From positions 1 through 64,000 of the forward strand of contig JAHZLQ010000038.1 of the NCBI GenBank assembly GCA_022599775.1: DNA of 64,000 nucleotides, given 5' to 3'. The stretch comes from Gammaproteobacteria bacterium (GTDB taxonomy: Bacteria > Pseudomonadota > Gammaproteobacteria > Nevskiales > Nevskiaceae). Positions 9,078-19,347 of this stretch are shown piece by piece; the first letter of the stretch is position 1; each line of letters begins with the position of its first letter. Made by a program: the position numbers and the translations under genes. Under the pieces are notes generated by a model. The model was not told where the DNA came from and made no database searches. It was given only the letters and a program-made list of their open reading frames with translations.

Positions 9078-11075
9078 ATGTTGAACGCATCATTTTCGCG
9101 CCATTGCCGGGTGGGCATCGTTACGCTTCTCCTGGCACTGATAGGCGCCTGCTCCGCCGACATGCCGCGGGCCGCGATAGCCGCACCGTTCCACCTTCAG
9201 GAGGCGAGCATCGGCGATATTCAGAACGCCATCGTCTCCGGAAATCTAAGCTCCGAGTCGCTGGTCGAGCTGTATCTACAGCGGATCAAAGCTTACAACG
9301 GCACCTGCGTCAGTCAGCCCGAGGGCATCCTGGGACCGATCACGACGATACCCCATGCTGGCCAGATCAATGCGCTGTCGACGCTGAATCTACGACCCGC
9401 CACGCGAAAGGCATGGGGATTTGATGCACGCAAGGCGCGCAGCATGACCGCGGTCGCCGACGATGATCCGGACATGCCTGACGCGCTGGAGGTTGCGGCG
9501 GCGCAGGACGCATATTTTGCGAAGACCGGGAAGCTGGTCGGCCCGCTGCATGGAGTCGTCATGGCGATCAAGGACCAATACGATACCTACGATATGCGCA
9601 CGACCTCGGGCGCTGCGGCGTTCTACGCCAACGACCGTCCGCCGGACGACGCCACTTTCGTCAAGCGGCTGCGCGAGGCTGGTGCGATCATTATCGCCAA
9701 GGCCAATCTTGGCGAATACGCTTCCGCGATACCGCGCAGCTCCTTCGGCGGTACTTTTTGCAATCCCTATGACACCGAGCGCGGTCCGCGCGGTTCCAGC
9801 TCGGGTTCGGGCTCCTCGGTCGCCGCGAACCTCGTCACCTGCGCGATTGCCGAAGAGAGCGGCTCGTCGATCCGTGGTCCGGCCAGTGCCAACAATGTGG
9901 TGGGTATCGCCGCAACCGAAGAATTGGTAAGCCGCGACGGCATGATCCAGCAAGGCATCAATACCCGGGTCGGTCCGATTTGTCGCAATGTGGAAGATAC
10001 GGCAAAGGTGCTTGATGTCATCGCCGGTTACGACCCGGCCGATGAACTCACCGCTTTCACGATCGGGCGTATGCCCGAGGCGCCATATCCGCGGTATGCA
10101 AAGCCCGGGCGGCTGGACGGTCTTCGCATCGGCGTGCTGCGGGAGTACATGAACAAGTCTCTGTTCACCGAAGCCGACGCCGAGAGCATCGATATCGTCG
10201 ACCGCGGCATCCACGAACTTGCCGAACTCGGTGCAACCATCATCGATCCCGGGCCCGAAGGCGCGCTGTTCCAGAGCTGTGTGGACCGCTACTACCCGCA
10301 ACTGCAGGACAAGCAGTTCACCTCCCAGTATCCGGACCTGTTTCCGGTCGACGACGGCAAGCCGGCCGCAGACCACATTGCCACGCTGATCGATATGGCC
10401 GAGGACACCGCGCTAGTGCCTGATGGGCTCAACCTGCGCGAGTTCCCGAGGGTGCAGGCCGAGGGCCAGGCCAAGTACTGGCTCAACCGCTATCTGCGCG
10501 AACGGGGCGACACCGCGATCAGGACGAATACGGACCTGATCACCAAGGCGGAATTTCACGACGACCCGAACTTCCCCGACCGGCGTGAATCGCGGGAACG
10601 CACCGACGAGGCGATGCGTTTGGCGATGGCGCAGCGTCTGCAGATGCGTTTCACGGTGCAACAAATTGTGATGCAGTGCATGGCCGAGCAAGGACTCGAT
10701 GCGCTGGTCTACCCGACCAGCAATCTGCCGCCGGCCAAGCTCGGCGCCCCGCGTGGGCCTCGCGTCAATGGCCGCAGCGGTGGTGGTGTATGGACCTTCA
10801 TCGGCGCCCAGGGGTTTCCTGCGATCACGGTGCCGGCCGGTTTCACCAGCGAGGTTTACGACCTCGTGCGGGATTCGTCCTTGCCCAAGGACGAGGACGG
10901 CGAGGCTGGCACTAGGCTGACCGGCCCCACACCGGCGATCCTGCCAGTCGGTATCGACTTCATGGGGAGACCATTCAGCGAGCCGACCCTGTTCAGAATC
11001 GCGTCGGCCTACGAGGCGGCGACCCGGCACCGTGCACCGCCGCCCGATTTCGGGCCGGTGGAGAACGAGCCGTGA
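9078..11075 (+). CDS. Exported amidase A2 (about 660-aa type), putative lipoprotein
   Basis: A 665-residue amidase-signature protein with Lys165 (VMAIKDQYDT), the cis-Ser at about 240 and nucleophile Ser264 (EESGSSIRGPAS). It differs from A1 by a longer N-terminal part (KAYNGTCVSQPEGILGP ... HAGQINALSTLNLRP) and a long insert in the C-terminal half (about 400-500). ATG 9078 is preceded by GGGAG. The export signal ends LLLALIGAC, a good lipobox, so the protein may be lipid-anchored, unlike A3 and A4. The C-tail ASAYEAATRHRAPPPDFGPV is a hallmark shared with A3, A4, A5, A8, A9 and A10. A2, A3 and A4 form one tandemly duplicated trio. Confidence 0.9.
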   Translation: MLNASFSRHCRVGIVTLLLALIGACSADMPRAAIAAPFHLQEASIGDIQNAIVSGNLSSESLVELYLQRIKAYNGTCVSQPEGILGPITTIPHAGQINALSTLNLRPATRKAWGFDARKARSMTAVADDDPDMPDALEVAAAQDAYFAKTGKLVGPLHGVVMAIKDQYDTYDMRTTSGAAAFYANDRPPDDATFVKRLREAGAIIIAKANLGEYASAIPRSSFGGTFCNPYDTERGPRGSSSGSGSSVAANLVTCAIAEESGSSIRGPASANNVVGIAATEELVSRDGMIQQGINTRVGPICRNVEDTAKVLDVIAGYDPADELTAFTIGRMPEAPYPRYAKPGRLDGLRIGVLREYMNKSLFTEADAESIDIVDRGIHELAELGATIIDPGPEGALFQSCVDRYYPQLQDKQFTSQYPDLFPVDDGKPAADHIATLIDMAEDTALVPDGLNLREFPRVQAEGQAKYWLNRYLRERGDTAIRTNTDLITKAEFHDDPNFPDRRESRERTDEAMRLAMAQRLQMRFTVQQIVMQCMAEQGLDALVYPTSNLPPAKLGAPRGPRVNGRSGGGVWTFIGAQGFPAITVPAGFTSEVYDLVRDSSLPKDEDGEAGTRLTGPTPAILPVGIDFMGRPFSEPTLFRIASAYEAATRHRAPPPDFGPVENEP

Positions 11076-11142
11076 GGCGGCGGTGTGCAAGGCTCCGTTG
11101 CCAGATCTCCGTACGACCCGCTGAAATCATGGAACTGTATTG

Positions 11143-13128
11143 ATGCCGAAATTACCTGTCCTCCGGCGCGTATGCGCATACCTCATCCTGCTGGTCGCAG
11201 GAGGCGCGACGCCCGCTATTGCGGCACCCGGCGGCTTCCACCTCGAAGAGGCCACGATCGCCGAAATTCAGGGTGCGATTTTGGCCAAAGATTTGACCAC
11301 AGAACAGTTGATCACCCTCTACCTCAAGCGCATCAAGGCTTACAACGGCACCTGCGTGAGTCAGCCTGATGGCCTTCTCGGGCCGGTGACGCCAATTCCC
11401 CACGCCGGGCAGATCAATGCGCTGCAGACACTGAACCTGCGCCCTGCGGCCCGCAGGCAATGGGGATTCGACGCGCGCAAGGCGCGCAGCATGACCGATG
11501 CCGCGGATGACGATTCCAACATGCCCGATGCGCTGGAAACAGCGCGCGCCCTGGATCGCCGCTTCGCCGAGACCGGCAGACTGGTCGGTCCGCTGCACGG
11601 TGTGGTGATGGCGATCAAGGACCAGTACGACACCTTCGACATGCGTACCACGGCCGGTGCGGATGCGTTCTACGCTAATGATAGGCCGCCCGCGGACGCG
11701 ACCTTTGTCCAGCGTTTGCGCGAGGCGGGCGCGATCATCATCGCCAAGTCCAATCTCGGCGAATTCGCCTCGGCCATCCCGCGTAGTGCTTTTGGCGGAA
11801 CTTTCTGCAATCCCTACGACACCGAGCGCAGCCCGGGTGGTTCGAGTTCCGGTTCCGGTTCGGCGGTTGGCGCCAACCTCGTGACTTGCGCCATCGCCGA
11901 GGAAACCGGCTCGTCCATCCGAGGTCCGGCGTACTCGGCCAACAGCGTCGGGATCGCGCCGACCCAGGAACTCGTAAGCCGGCACGGCATGATTCAACAG
12001 GGTATCAATACTCGTGTGGGGCCGATTTGCCGTACGGTCGCCGATGTCGCGAAGGTGCTCGATGTTATCGCCGGCTACGACCCCAGAGACGAGCTAACGG
12101 CCTTCAGTGTGGGCCGAATGCCGGCGAAGCCGTATGCGAGTTATGCCAAGCCGGGTTCGCTCGACGGTCTGCGTATCGGCGTGGTTCGCGAATACATGGA
12201 CAAGCAGTTGTTCACCAAGGAAGACGAGCAATCCATCGACCTCGTCAGCGCCGCCGCTGCGAAGATGGGAGACCTGGGTGCGACCATGGTCGATCCGGGT
12301 CCCGGTGGCGCGCTGTTCGACGACTGCGTCCGCCGCTACGACCCGCAACTCGAAGACACGCTGTTTACCGACAAGTATCCGGAGATGTTCCCAGTGGATG
12401 CGGATGGCAAGCCCTCGGTCGATCACACCAAAATTCTGATCGATCTTGCCGAGAACCCGACCAAGGTGCCGGAGGAGATCAACTTCAGAAACCTGGGCGG
12501 TGCTCCGACGCCGGGTCAGGGCACGTACTGGCTGGACCGCTACCTGCGTGAGCGCGGCGACGCCAACATCAGGACGGCGGGCGATTTCATCGACAAGGCC
12601 AACTATTATCAAGACCCGAAGTATCCCGATCACCAGCGGCGCCATATTCGCGAAGCCGAAGCGCAAGCGCTCGATATGGCCTTGCGCATGCAGAATCGTT
12701 TTGCGATTCAGTCCATGGTGCTGCAGTGCATGGCCGAAATGAAGCTCGATGCGGTGGTCTATCCGACGAGCAACATTCCGCCGCAGAAGCTCGGCGCTCC
12801 GGGTGGTCCGCGCATCAACAACCGCGCCGGCGATGGCGTGTGGCGGTTCCTTGGCCGTAACGGCTTTCCGGTCATTACCGTACCGGCCGGCTTTACCACG
12901 GAGATGTACGACCGCGTTCGTGTCAACCCGCCCAGACAAACCGACTACGGCGAAGAAGAGGAAACCCGGTTGGTCGGACCGACCACGGCGAGACTCCCAG
13001 TCGGCGTGGACATTGTCGCGCGCCCCTTCGGCGAGCCGGTTTCGCTGCGGATCGCCGCCGCGTATGAAGCCGCAACCCATCACCGTACGCCTCCGTCGGA
13101 GTTTGGACCGCTCGCCGGCGAACCTTGA
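11143..13128 (+). CDS. Exported amidase A3 (about 660-aa type)
   Basis: A 661-residue close paralogue of A2. Lys159 (VMAIKDQYDT), the cis-Ser near 234 and Ser258 (EETGSSIRGPAYS) are present. ATG 11143 gives MPKLPVLRRVCAYLILLVAG and a Sec signal peptide ending AIA-APGG; a TTG one codon earlier is possible. There is no lipobox. It lies 67 bp after A2 with no visible terminator between, so co-transcription is likely. N-terminal block KAYNGTCVSQPDGLLGPVTP matches A2 nearly residue for residue. The C-tail AAAYEAATHHRTPPSEFGPLAGEP is conserved. Confidence 0.9.
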   Translation: MPKLPVLRRVCAYLILLVAGGATPAIAAPGGFHLEEATIAEIQGAILAKDLTTEQLITLYLKRIKAYNGTCVSQPDGLLGPVTPIPHAGQINALQTLNLRPAARRQWGFDARKARSMTDAADDDSNMPDALETARALDRRFAETGRLVGPLHGVVMAIKDQYDTFDMRTTAGADAFYANDRPPADATFVQRLREAGAIIIAKSNLGEFASAIPRSAFGGTFCNPYDTERSPGGSSSGSGSAVGANLVTCAIAEETGSSIRGPAYSANSVGIAPTQELVSRHGMIQQGINTRVGPICRTVADVAKVLDVIAGYDPRDELTAFSVGRMPAKPYASYAKPGSLDGLRIGVVREYMDKQLFTKEDEQSIDLVSAAAAKMGDLGATMVDPGPGGALFDDCVRRYDPQLEDTLFTDKYPEMFPVDADGKPSVDHTKILIDLAENPTKVPEEINFRNLGGAPTPGQGTYWLDRYLRERGDANIRTAGDFIDKANYYQDPKYPDHQRRHIREAEAQALDMALRMQNRFAIQSMVLQCMAEMKLDAVVYPTSNIPPQKLGAPGGPRINNRAGDGVWRFLGRNGFPVITVPAGFTTEMYDRVRVNPPRQTDYGEEEETRLVGPTTARLPVGVDIVARPFGEPVSLRIAAAYEAATHHRTPPSEFGPLAGEP

Positions 13129-13253
13129 GCAGCGGCGGCCGACGTAGGGGTGACTTGCAGCAGTCCGTCTGCCTGATCAGGGACGTTGCCACAGTCCCGG
13201 CGAAGGCCGCAGTTCGCGTGCGTACGAGCACGAAGAAAACCGGAGACCACACG

Positions 13254-15242
13254 ATGTCGATCGAGCTGCCTCGTTACTCCCGTTTACTGCGGTCGATATC
13301 GATCATAGGGGTAATCCTGGGACTGTTGACCGCCACCGCTGAAGGGGCCGCGTCCACGCCCTTTCATCTTGAAGAAGCGACGATCGCCGATATTCAGTAT
13401 GCGATCGCTTCCGGGCAGATCAGCACCGTGGGTGTCGTCGAGCTTTACCTGAAGCGGATCAAGGCCTACAACGGGATCTGCGTCAAGCAGCCCAACGGCA
13501 TCCTCGGCGGCGGTGTCGAAACCATCGCGCATGCCGGGCAGATCAACGCGCTGTCCACCTTGAACCTGCGCCCGAAAGCACGGAAGCGGTGGGGTTTCGA
13601 CGCCCGCAAGGCACGCAGCATGACCGACGAAGTCGACGCGGCCCGGGAAATGCCGGACGCCCTCGAGGTGGCTGCAGCACAAGACGCGCAGTTCAAGAAG
13701 GGCGGCAAGCTGGTAGGACCACTGCACGGTGTGGTACTCGCCCTCAAAGACCAGTACGACACCTATGACATGCGGTCGACCTCCGGCGCCGACGCGTTTT
13801 ATGCCGATGATCGTCCGCCGGACGATGCGACGTTCGTCAGGCGTCTGCGCGAGGCCGGTGCGATCATCCTCGCCAAGGCCAATCTGGCCGAGTACGCCAA
13901 TGGAGGCGCACGCAGCTCGTTCGGCGGGGTGTTCTGCAATCCCTATGACACCGAGCGTTCACCGAGCAATTCGAGTTCCGGATCCGGTTCGTCTGTTGCC
14001 GCCAATCTTGTGACCTGTGCCATCGCCGAAGAGACCGGCTCCTCGATTCGGGGGCCGGCACGGGCGAATAACGCGGTCGGAATTGCCCCGACCCAGGAAT
14101 TGATCAGCCGTGACGGCATGATCCAGCCCGGAATCAATACGCGGGTCGGGCCGATCTGCCGCACGGTCAAGGACGCTGCCCGGATTCTCGACGCGTATGC
14201 CGGCTACGACCCCAAGGACGAACTCACGGTCTACAGTGTCGGCCGCATGCCGGCCAAACCCTATGAAAGCTATGCGGAAACCCGGCGGTTGGACGGCGTT
14301 CGTATCGGCGTGGTGCGCGAACTGTTCGACAAGCGGACACTGACGCCGGCTTCCTTCCAGACCGTCGATATCGTCAGCAAGGCCGTGGGAGATCTCAAAT
14401 CGCTGGGAGCGGACATCGTCGACCCCGGCCCCGGTGGTGCGCTGCTTCGGTCCTGCGTCCGCTCGTACGCGCCGCGGCTCGGCAACATTCTGTTCACCGA
14501 CATGTACCCGGAACATTTTCCGGTGAACGATACCGGAGCGCCGGTCGGCGATCATGTGCAGACCTTGGTCGAGATGAGCATGGATCCCGCCACGGTGCCG
14601 GACGATTTCTCGTTCATGACGCTGCCACGCGGTGCAGCCGACGGCGAAAAGAAATTTGGCATGAATCGGTATCTGGCCGAGCGTGGCGATGCCTCGATCA
14701 AGACCAACACCGATCTCGTCAACAAGGCGAACTGGCTGCACGATCCCAATTATCCGGACTTCGAGAACACACGTATCGAGCAGGACAAGGAAATGCATGT
14801 CGACATGTCCGAGCGCATCCTCGACCGCTTCATGGTTCAGACCACGGTCCTGCAGTGCATGCAGTCGCTCAAGCTGGACGCCATGGTCTATCCAACAGCC
14901 AACCTGCCCCCGGAAAAGCTTGGGTCGCCGCGAGACGCGCGTCGTCGTAGCGGCACCACGTCGAGCACGCTGGGACGCGAAGGGTTTCCGGCCATCACTG
15001 TGCCTGCGGGCTTCACGACCGAAGTGTATGACCGGGAAATCGATCCCAGCGCTTCAGAGCAAGGTGCTGAGCAGGCGACCCGCCTGGTCGGGCCGGTGGC
15101 GGCGAAGATGCCGGTGGGCATTGACTTCGTCGGCCGTCCATTTGATGAGCCGACACTGATCCGGATCGCCTCGGCGTATGAGGCGGCAACGCATCACCGC
15201 CAGGCGCCGCCGGAGTTCGGGCCGCTCAGAGGCGAGCCCTGA
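13254..15242 (+). CDS. Exported amidase A4 (about 660-aa type)
   Basis: A 662-residue third member of the A2-A4 trio. Lys165 (VLALKDQYDT), the cis-Ser near 240 (NSSSGSGSS) and Ser264 (EETGSSIRGPAR) are intact. The start is ATG 13254 with CGGAG upstream; an in-frame extension to 13125 overlaps the end of A3 and looks non-coding. The signal peptide has a long n-region (MSIELPRYSRLLRS) then a hydrophobic stretch ending about AEGAA-STP. It is somewhat further from A2 and A3 than they are from each other (GICVKQPNGILGGGVETIAHAG insert, ILDAYAGYDPKDELTVYS). Confidence 0.9.
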   Translation: MSIELPRYSRLLRSISIIGVILGLLTATAEGAASTPFHLEEATIADIQYAIASGQISTVGVVELYLKRIKAYNGICVKQPNGILGGGVETIAHAGQINALSTLNLRPKARKRWGFDARKARSMTDEVDAAREMPDALEVAAAQDAQFKKGGKLVGPLHGVVLALKDQYDTYDMRSTSGADAFYADDRPPDDATFVRRLREAGAIILAKANLAEYANGGARSSFGGVFCNPYDTERSPSNSSSGSGSSVAANLVTCAIAEETGSSIRGPARANNAVGIAPTQELISRDGMIQPGINTRVGPICRTVKDAARILDAYAGYDPKDELTVYSVGRMPAKPYESYAETRRLDGVRIGVVRELFDKRTLTPASFQTVDIVSKAVGDLKSLGADIVDPGPGGALLRSCVRSYAPRLGNILFTDMYPEHFPVNDTGAPVGDHVQTLVEMSMDPATVPDDFSFMTLPRGAADGEKKFGMNRYLAERGDASIKTNTDLVNKANWLHDPNYPDFENTRIEQDKEMHVDMSERILDRFMVQTTVLQCMQSLKLDAMVYPTANLPPEKLGSPRDARRRSGTTSSTLGREGFPAITVPAGFTTEVYDREIDPSASEQGAEQATRLVGPVAAKMPVGIDFVGRPFDEPTLIRIASAYEAATHHRQAPPEFGPLRGEP

Positions 15243-15303
15243 ACGTGCGCAACGGGCACCGAACATTCGCTGTGACGACTGCCCAACGAACAGGAATCGA
15301 GCG

Positions 15304-17580
15304 ATGAGGACTGCGAGGCGGCCTCTGCAACGATGCGCGCTTGTAGCGCTTTTACTGTTACCCGGCCATGTGTTGGCTAGCGATTTCCGGATCGAGGAGT
15401 CGACAATAGGGGATTTGCACCAGGCGATCAGGAACGGCGAAACGACATGCCTGGATATCGTGCGTACCTATGTTGAGCGCGCCCGCGCCTACAATGGCAT
15501 CTGCACCGCGCTGGTGACGCCCGACGGCGCGCCGATCGCGCCGGCGACAGGCGTCGAGCGCGCCGGTACGCCGCTCCGTTTTCCCCGGCAGACCGTGGCC
15601 GTTAACTCAGTGTTGCCGGACTTCGAACGCTACCATGGCAAGCCGATCGAATACGGACGCATGGAGGCGACCGCGAGCGATCCAAGCGTGCAGCAGCAGT
15701 ACGGCATGGTGACGGGTATTCGTGACTACGCGCAGGTCAATGCCCTGTCCACGCTCAATCTGCGCGGTGAGCGTTCCGTCAGTTGCAAGGCGGAATGCGA
15801 CGCCGATCCGCTCGAGGGCGAGCTGCCCGCACATTGCCCGTCCGCTTGCGAGGCCTTTCGCAGACAACCGGACGCGTTTGAACGGGCCGCTGCGCTTGAT
15901 GCCCGCTATGGACGAGACCCCGACTTGATGGCGCTGCCGATGTACTGCGTGGTGATGTCGTTCAAGGACGTGTACGACACGACCGATATGCGCAGCACGG
16001 GCGGAGGGGACGTCGATTACGCCACCGATTTCGCACCCCGGGATTCGACGGTCGTCGCCGAACTGCGCGACAAGGGGGCGATCATTTTTGCCAAGGCCAA
16101 TCTGTCGGAATACAACGGCGGGTCCGGCGATCCCGGCGGTGATGCCGAGGCAAACACCCGCAGCTACGGAGCCGGCGCGCGCAGCAGCTGGGCCGGTACG
16201 GCGTGCAACCCATACGATTCGGCACGTGAGACAGGGGGATCCAGCTCGGGGTCCGCCGTGTCGGTCGGGGCCAATCTCGTTACCTGCTCGATCTGCGAAG
16301 AGACCGGTGGCTCCTGTCGCCAGCCTGCGTGGCGCAGCGGCGTCGTCGGTCTGGTCACGACCAAGGGTCTGATCGGCTACGGTGGCGCCATCGGCGCCGA
16401 TCCCTACCTCGATCGTGCAGGTATCCATTGCCGCACGGTCGATGACACGGCGCGTGTGCTTGATGCGCTAAAGGATCCCGACCACGGCTATTTCGATAGC
16501 CGCGACATCTATACCGCGCTACCACCGCCGCTGATTGCAGAACAGCCCTACGCATCCTTCGTCTATCCGTCCGGCGACAAGCCGCTAGCCGGCATGCGCA
16601 TCGGCATCGTCCGTGAATACATGGTCAAGCACGCGGCCAACGACGTGGCGGTGAGCGATCGCATCAATTCCGAGATCAAGCGAGTCCTGCGCGACCAGCT
16701 CGGTGCTGAACTCGTCGAGTCCTATGACCCCATGTTTGCGGACGATCCTTCGATTCAGAACATGCAATTCAATTTCCAGGATGCGATCGCGGAGATTCTG
16801 CCGTCCCACATGCCGGAATTCCTGCTGCAGACCGACAAGGATGGCAAGCTAAAGTTCGGAGTCGAAGGTATCGACATCAGTCAGCGCGACTACATGGTGG
16901 CTCTTGCCGAGGGTAAGGCCAAGCTCCCGCCGGCGCTGAATTTGCGCAGTATCAACAGCAAGGGACGCTCGTCGAGCTTCAGCTTTCATATGCAGCAATA
17001 CCTGATGCGCCGTGACGACGCCCGTATCAAGAACTGGGCGGCGCTCAACGCCCATGCCAAGTCTTATACCGACGCCCGACGCGCCGCCATGGAGAACTGG
17101 GCCAACACTCTGGACATCCGCGGTGAGGGAATCGGCAATAGCATCAAGATGCGAGAGGTGATGCGTCTGGCGGTGCTCAAGGTGATGTATGAAAACGACC
17201 TGGACGTGCTGGTCAACCCGACGATCACCCTGCCTCCAGCCTTGATCGGTTTCGCCAGCCAGCCGACCGTCAACGACCGGCCAGGGGGACGGTTCCCGAC
17301 CAGCGCCAATCTCGGCATCCCCGAAATCACCGTGCCGGCCGGTTTCAATGATGTGATTTATGAGCCGTATTACGTTCTGAACGAGGACCGCGACGACTAC
17401 GTGCGCAAGGCCAACGAGGACCGGCCGTCCCGGATGCAGCACTCGATGCCGTTCGGTATCTCGTTCTGGGCAGGGCCTGGCGAAGAGCCGGTGCTGTTCG
17501 AAGTGGCGTCGGCGTACGAATCGGCGACCCACCATCGTAAGCCGCCGCCTGCGCTGGGTCCGGTGACGCCGCGGCACTGA
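15304..17580 (+). CDS. Exported amidase A5 (about 770-aa, Cys-rich insert type)
   Basis: A 758-residue amidase of a larger subfamily. ATG 15304 gives signal peptide MRTARRPLQRCALVALLLLP...VLA-SDF. Lys221 (VVMSFKDVYDT), the cis-Ser near 313 and Ser337 (EETGGSCRQPAW) are present. Beyond the core it has an N-terminal insert with the pattern CKAEC ... CPSAC (about 160-182) before the catalytic Lys, and a second insert after GAIIFAKANLSEYNGG (GSGDPGGDAEANTRSYGAGAR). The nucleophile loop reads GGSCRQ where simpler family members have GGSIRG. Only 61 bp separate it from A4. A hairpin follows its stop. Confidence 0.9.
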   Translation: MRTARRPLQRCALVALLLLPGHVLASDFRIEESTIGDLHQAIRNGETTCLDIVRTYVERARAYNGICTALVTPDGAPIAPATGVERAGTPLRFPRQTVAVNSVLPDFERYHGKPIEYGRMEATASDPSVQQQYGMVTGIRDYAQVNALSTLNLRGERSVSCKAECDADPLEGELPAHCPSACEAFRRQPDAFERAAALDARYGRDPDLMALPMYCVVMSFKDVYDTTDMRSTGGGDVDYATDFAPRDSTVVAELRDKGAIIFAKANLSEYNGGSGDPGGDAEANTRSYGAGARSSWAGTACNPYDSARETGGSSSGSAVSVGANLVTCSICEETGGSCRQPAWRSGVVGLVTTKGLIGYGGAIGADPYLDRAGIHCRTVDDTARVLDALKDPDHGYFDSRDIYTALPPPLIAEQPYASFVYPSGDKPLAGMRIGIVREYMVKHAANDVAVSDRINSEIKRVLRDQLGAELVESYDPMFADDPSIQNMQFNFQDAIAEILPSHMPEFLLQTDKDGKLKFGVEGIDISQRDYMVALAEGKAKLPPALNLRSINSKGRSSSFSFHMQQYLMRRDDARIKNWAALNAHAKSYTDARRAAMENWANTLDIRGEGIGNSIKMREVMRLAVLKVMYENDLDVLVNPTITLPPALIGFASQPTVNDRPGGRFPTSANLGIPEITVPAGFNDVIYEPYYVLNEDRDDYVRKANEDRPSRMQHSMPFGISFWAGPGEEPVLFEVASAYESATHHRKPPPALGPVTPRH

Positions 17581-17588
17581 ACCGTCCT

Positions 17589-17617
17589 GCCCCGCTGCGT
17601 GCGAACGCAGCGGGGGC
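17589..17617 (+). terminator. Strong hairpin after A5, possible terminator
   Basis: A 12-bp GC-rich stem (GCCCCGCTGCGT pairing with ACGCAGCGGGG-GC, one bulged G) closes over a GCGA tetraloop nine bases after the A5 stop. No T-run follows, so this may be a Rho-dependent or attenuating structure and not a classical intrinsic terminator. It is followed directly by the G-rich motif at 17623-17635. Confidence 0.45.
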
Positions 17618-17622
17618 AACGC

Positions 17623-17656
17623 GGGTGGGTGGGGGCCCTGCCGCTACGCGCGTCTA
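17623..17656 (+). repeat. G-rich intergenic motif, copy before A6
   Basis: GGGTGGGTGGGGGCCCTGCC followed by a TCTAAA element. Similar strings stand at 30605-30615 continuing at 32018 after the IS insertion, and at 48992-49025. Shorter GGGTGGGG cores occur before A2, A8 and the acetamidase-family gene. The function is unknown; a G-quadruplex or a regulator site are both possible. Confidence 0.4.
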
Positions 17657-17687
17657 AATAATCGACCCTGCTGCCCAAGAGCGCCTT

Positions 17688-19337
17688 ATGTCGCGGATCA
17701 AGTCTGTCCATCGCCTCACGGCCGCGCTGTGGTTCGCGTGCATGTTGGTCGTACCGGCGCAGGCTGCCAGCCTGAACCTCGCCAATGCATCCATCGCGGA
17801 CATCGAGGCAGCCTACGCCTCGGGACTCAGCGTCGAAGCACTGACCCAGGCGTACCTGGCCCGTATCGCGGCCTACGACAAGCAGGGGCCGGTGATCAAT
17901 GCGGTGATCACGCTCAATCCAGAGGCCTTGGATCAGGCGCGGGCGCTCGACGAGGAGCTTGCACGGGGCAAGGTTCGCGGACCGCTGCACGGTATCCCCA
18001 TCGTGCTAAAGGACAACTACGACACCTTCGATCTGCCGACCACCGCCGGCTCGCAATTGCTCGAAGGGCACATTCCGCCAAACGATGCCTATGTCGTCAA
18101 GAAGTTGCGCGAAGCCGGTGCGATCGTTCTGGCCAAGGTCAATCTCAGCGAGTGGGCGGGTAGTGGCGGTAGTGTGTCCGGAGCCAAGGATCCGGAAGTG
18201 CTCAAGGCGGGCCGTCCACCCAACGGCTTCAGCTCTGCTGGTGGGCAGACTCGCAATCCTCATGATTTGAGCAAGGGACCGTCCGGTTCCAGCGGCGGCA
18301 CCGGCGCCTCGATTGCTGCGGTGTTCGCTCAGTTCGGTCTCGGTTCCGACACGGGCGGCTCGGTGCGAGGCCCGTCGTCAGCCAATGGCATTGTCGGCCT
18401 AAAACCGACTCATGGGCTCATGAGCCGCGACGGAATCGTGCCGCTCGCACTGTCGTTCGATACCGGCGGGCCAATGGCGCGGAGCGTTTACGACGTCGCC
18501 GTGTCGCTCGGCGTCATGACCGGAATCGATCCGGCCGACCGCGCCACCGCAAAGAGCAAGGGGCATTTCTACAGCGACTACAGACCGTTCCTCAAGCGCG
18601 GCTCACTCCAGGGTGCACGCATCGGCGTGGCCCGTGATTTCATGGGACGCGATGCGGGAACCGACGCCGTGATGGAACAGGCGATCACCACGCTCAAGTC
18701 GCTCGGCGCCACGGTTGTCGATCAGGTCCGGTATCCCGAATACATCCTCGCGGCCAAGCAGGGCATCTACAACTTGCTGGTCTGGTCCGAGTTCAAGTCG
18801 CAGCTGAGCGAGTATTTGAAGACGACCGGGCGGGGTTTTCCGAAGAGCTTTTACGAGGTTGTGGCGCGGTCCAACGATCCGGCGACTCATTACCGCAGCC
18901 CCGAGAAAGCCTACGCGCTGAAATACACTGCGGCGCGTGCGCTGGATCTCGACGATCCGCTGTATCTGGCCGTGAAGAACGAGCAACTCGCCGCGACCAA
19001 GGCGGCGATTGATGGCCTGTTCGACAAGTATCGGCTCGACGCTATCGTCTATCCGACTTCACCGACGCCCGCGAGCCCGATCGTTCGCCAGCCCGACTCG
19101 GGTAGCCGTGGCGGTTACGGGTCCGCGACCAGCTTCGCCAACCAGACCGGCTACCCGGACCTGATCGTGCCAGCCGGCGTGACCGAGGATGGACTGCCGG
19201 TCACTATCTCGTTCTTCGGACCGGCCTGGAGCGAACCGCGACTGCTCGGCTACGGCTACGACTTCGAACAGGCAACTCACGCGATCCGCGTGCCGACGAA
19301 CACGCCGGCGCTGGCCAGCGATATCCTTGAATACTGA
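17688..19337 (+). CDS. Exported amidase A6 (short Sec type)
   Basis: A 549-residue amidase with ATG 17688 and a signal peptide (MSRIKSVHRLTAALWFACML...AQA-ASLNL). Lys108 (IPIVLKDNYDT), the cis-Ser near 201 and Ser225 (SDTGGSVRGPSS) are present. It is very close to A7: both share the insert AGSGGSVSGA-DPEVL after NLSEW, which A1 lacks, and both end in FEQATHAI and an Ile/Leu-Glu-Tyr tail. A7 starts 10 bp after its stop. It appears to head the transcription unit that continues through A7 into the TonB-C/SPFH/ATPase module. Confidence 0.9.
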   Translation: MSRIKSVHRLTAALWFACMLVVPAQAASLNLANASIADIEAAYASGLSVEALTQAYLARIAAYDKQGPVINAVITLNPEALDQARALDEELARGKVRGPLHGIPIVLKDNYDTFDLPTTAGSQLLEGHIPPNDAYVVKKLREAGAIVLAKVNLSEWAGSGGSVSGAKDPEVLKAGRPPNGFSSAGGQTRNPHDLSKGPSGSSGGTGASIAAVFAQFGLGSDTGGSVRGPSSANGIVGLKPTHGLMSRDGIVPLALSFDTGGPMARSVYDVAVSLGVMTGIDPADRATAKSKGHFYSDYRPFLKRGSLQGARIGVARDFMGRDAGTDAVMEQAITTLKSLGATVVDQVRYPEYILAAKQGIYNLLVWSEFKSQLSEYLKTTGRGFPKSFYEVVARSNDPATHYRSPEKAYALKYTAARALDLDDPLYLAVKNEQLAATKAAIDGLFDKYRLDAIVYPTSPTPASPIVRQPDSGSRGGYGSATSFANQTGYPDLIVPAGVTEDGLPVTISFFGPAWSEPRLLGYGYDFEQATHAIRVPTNTPALASDILEY

Positions 19338-19347
19338 GACTTCCCGC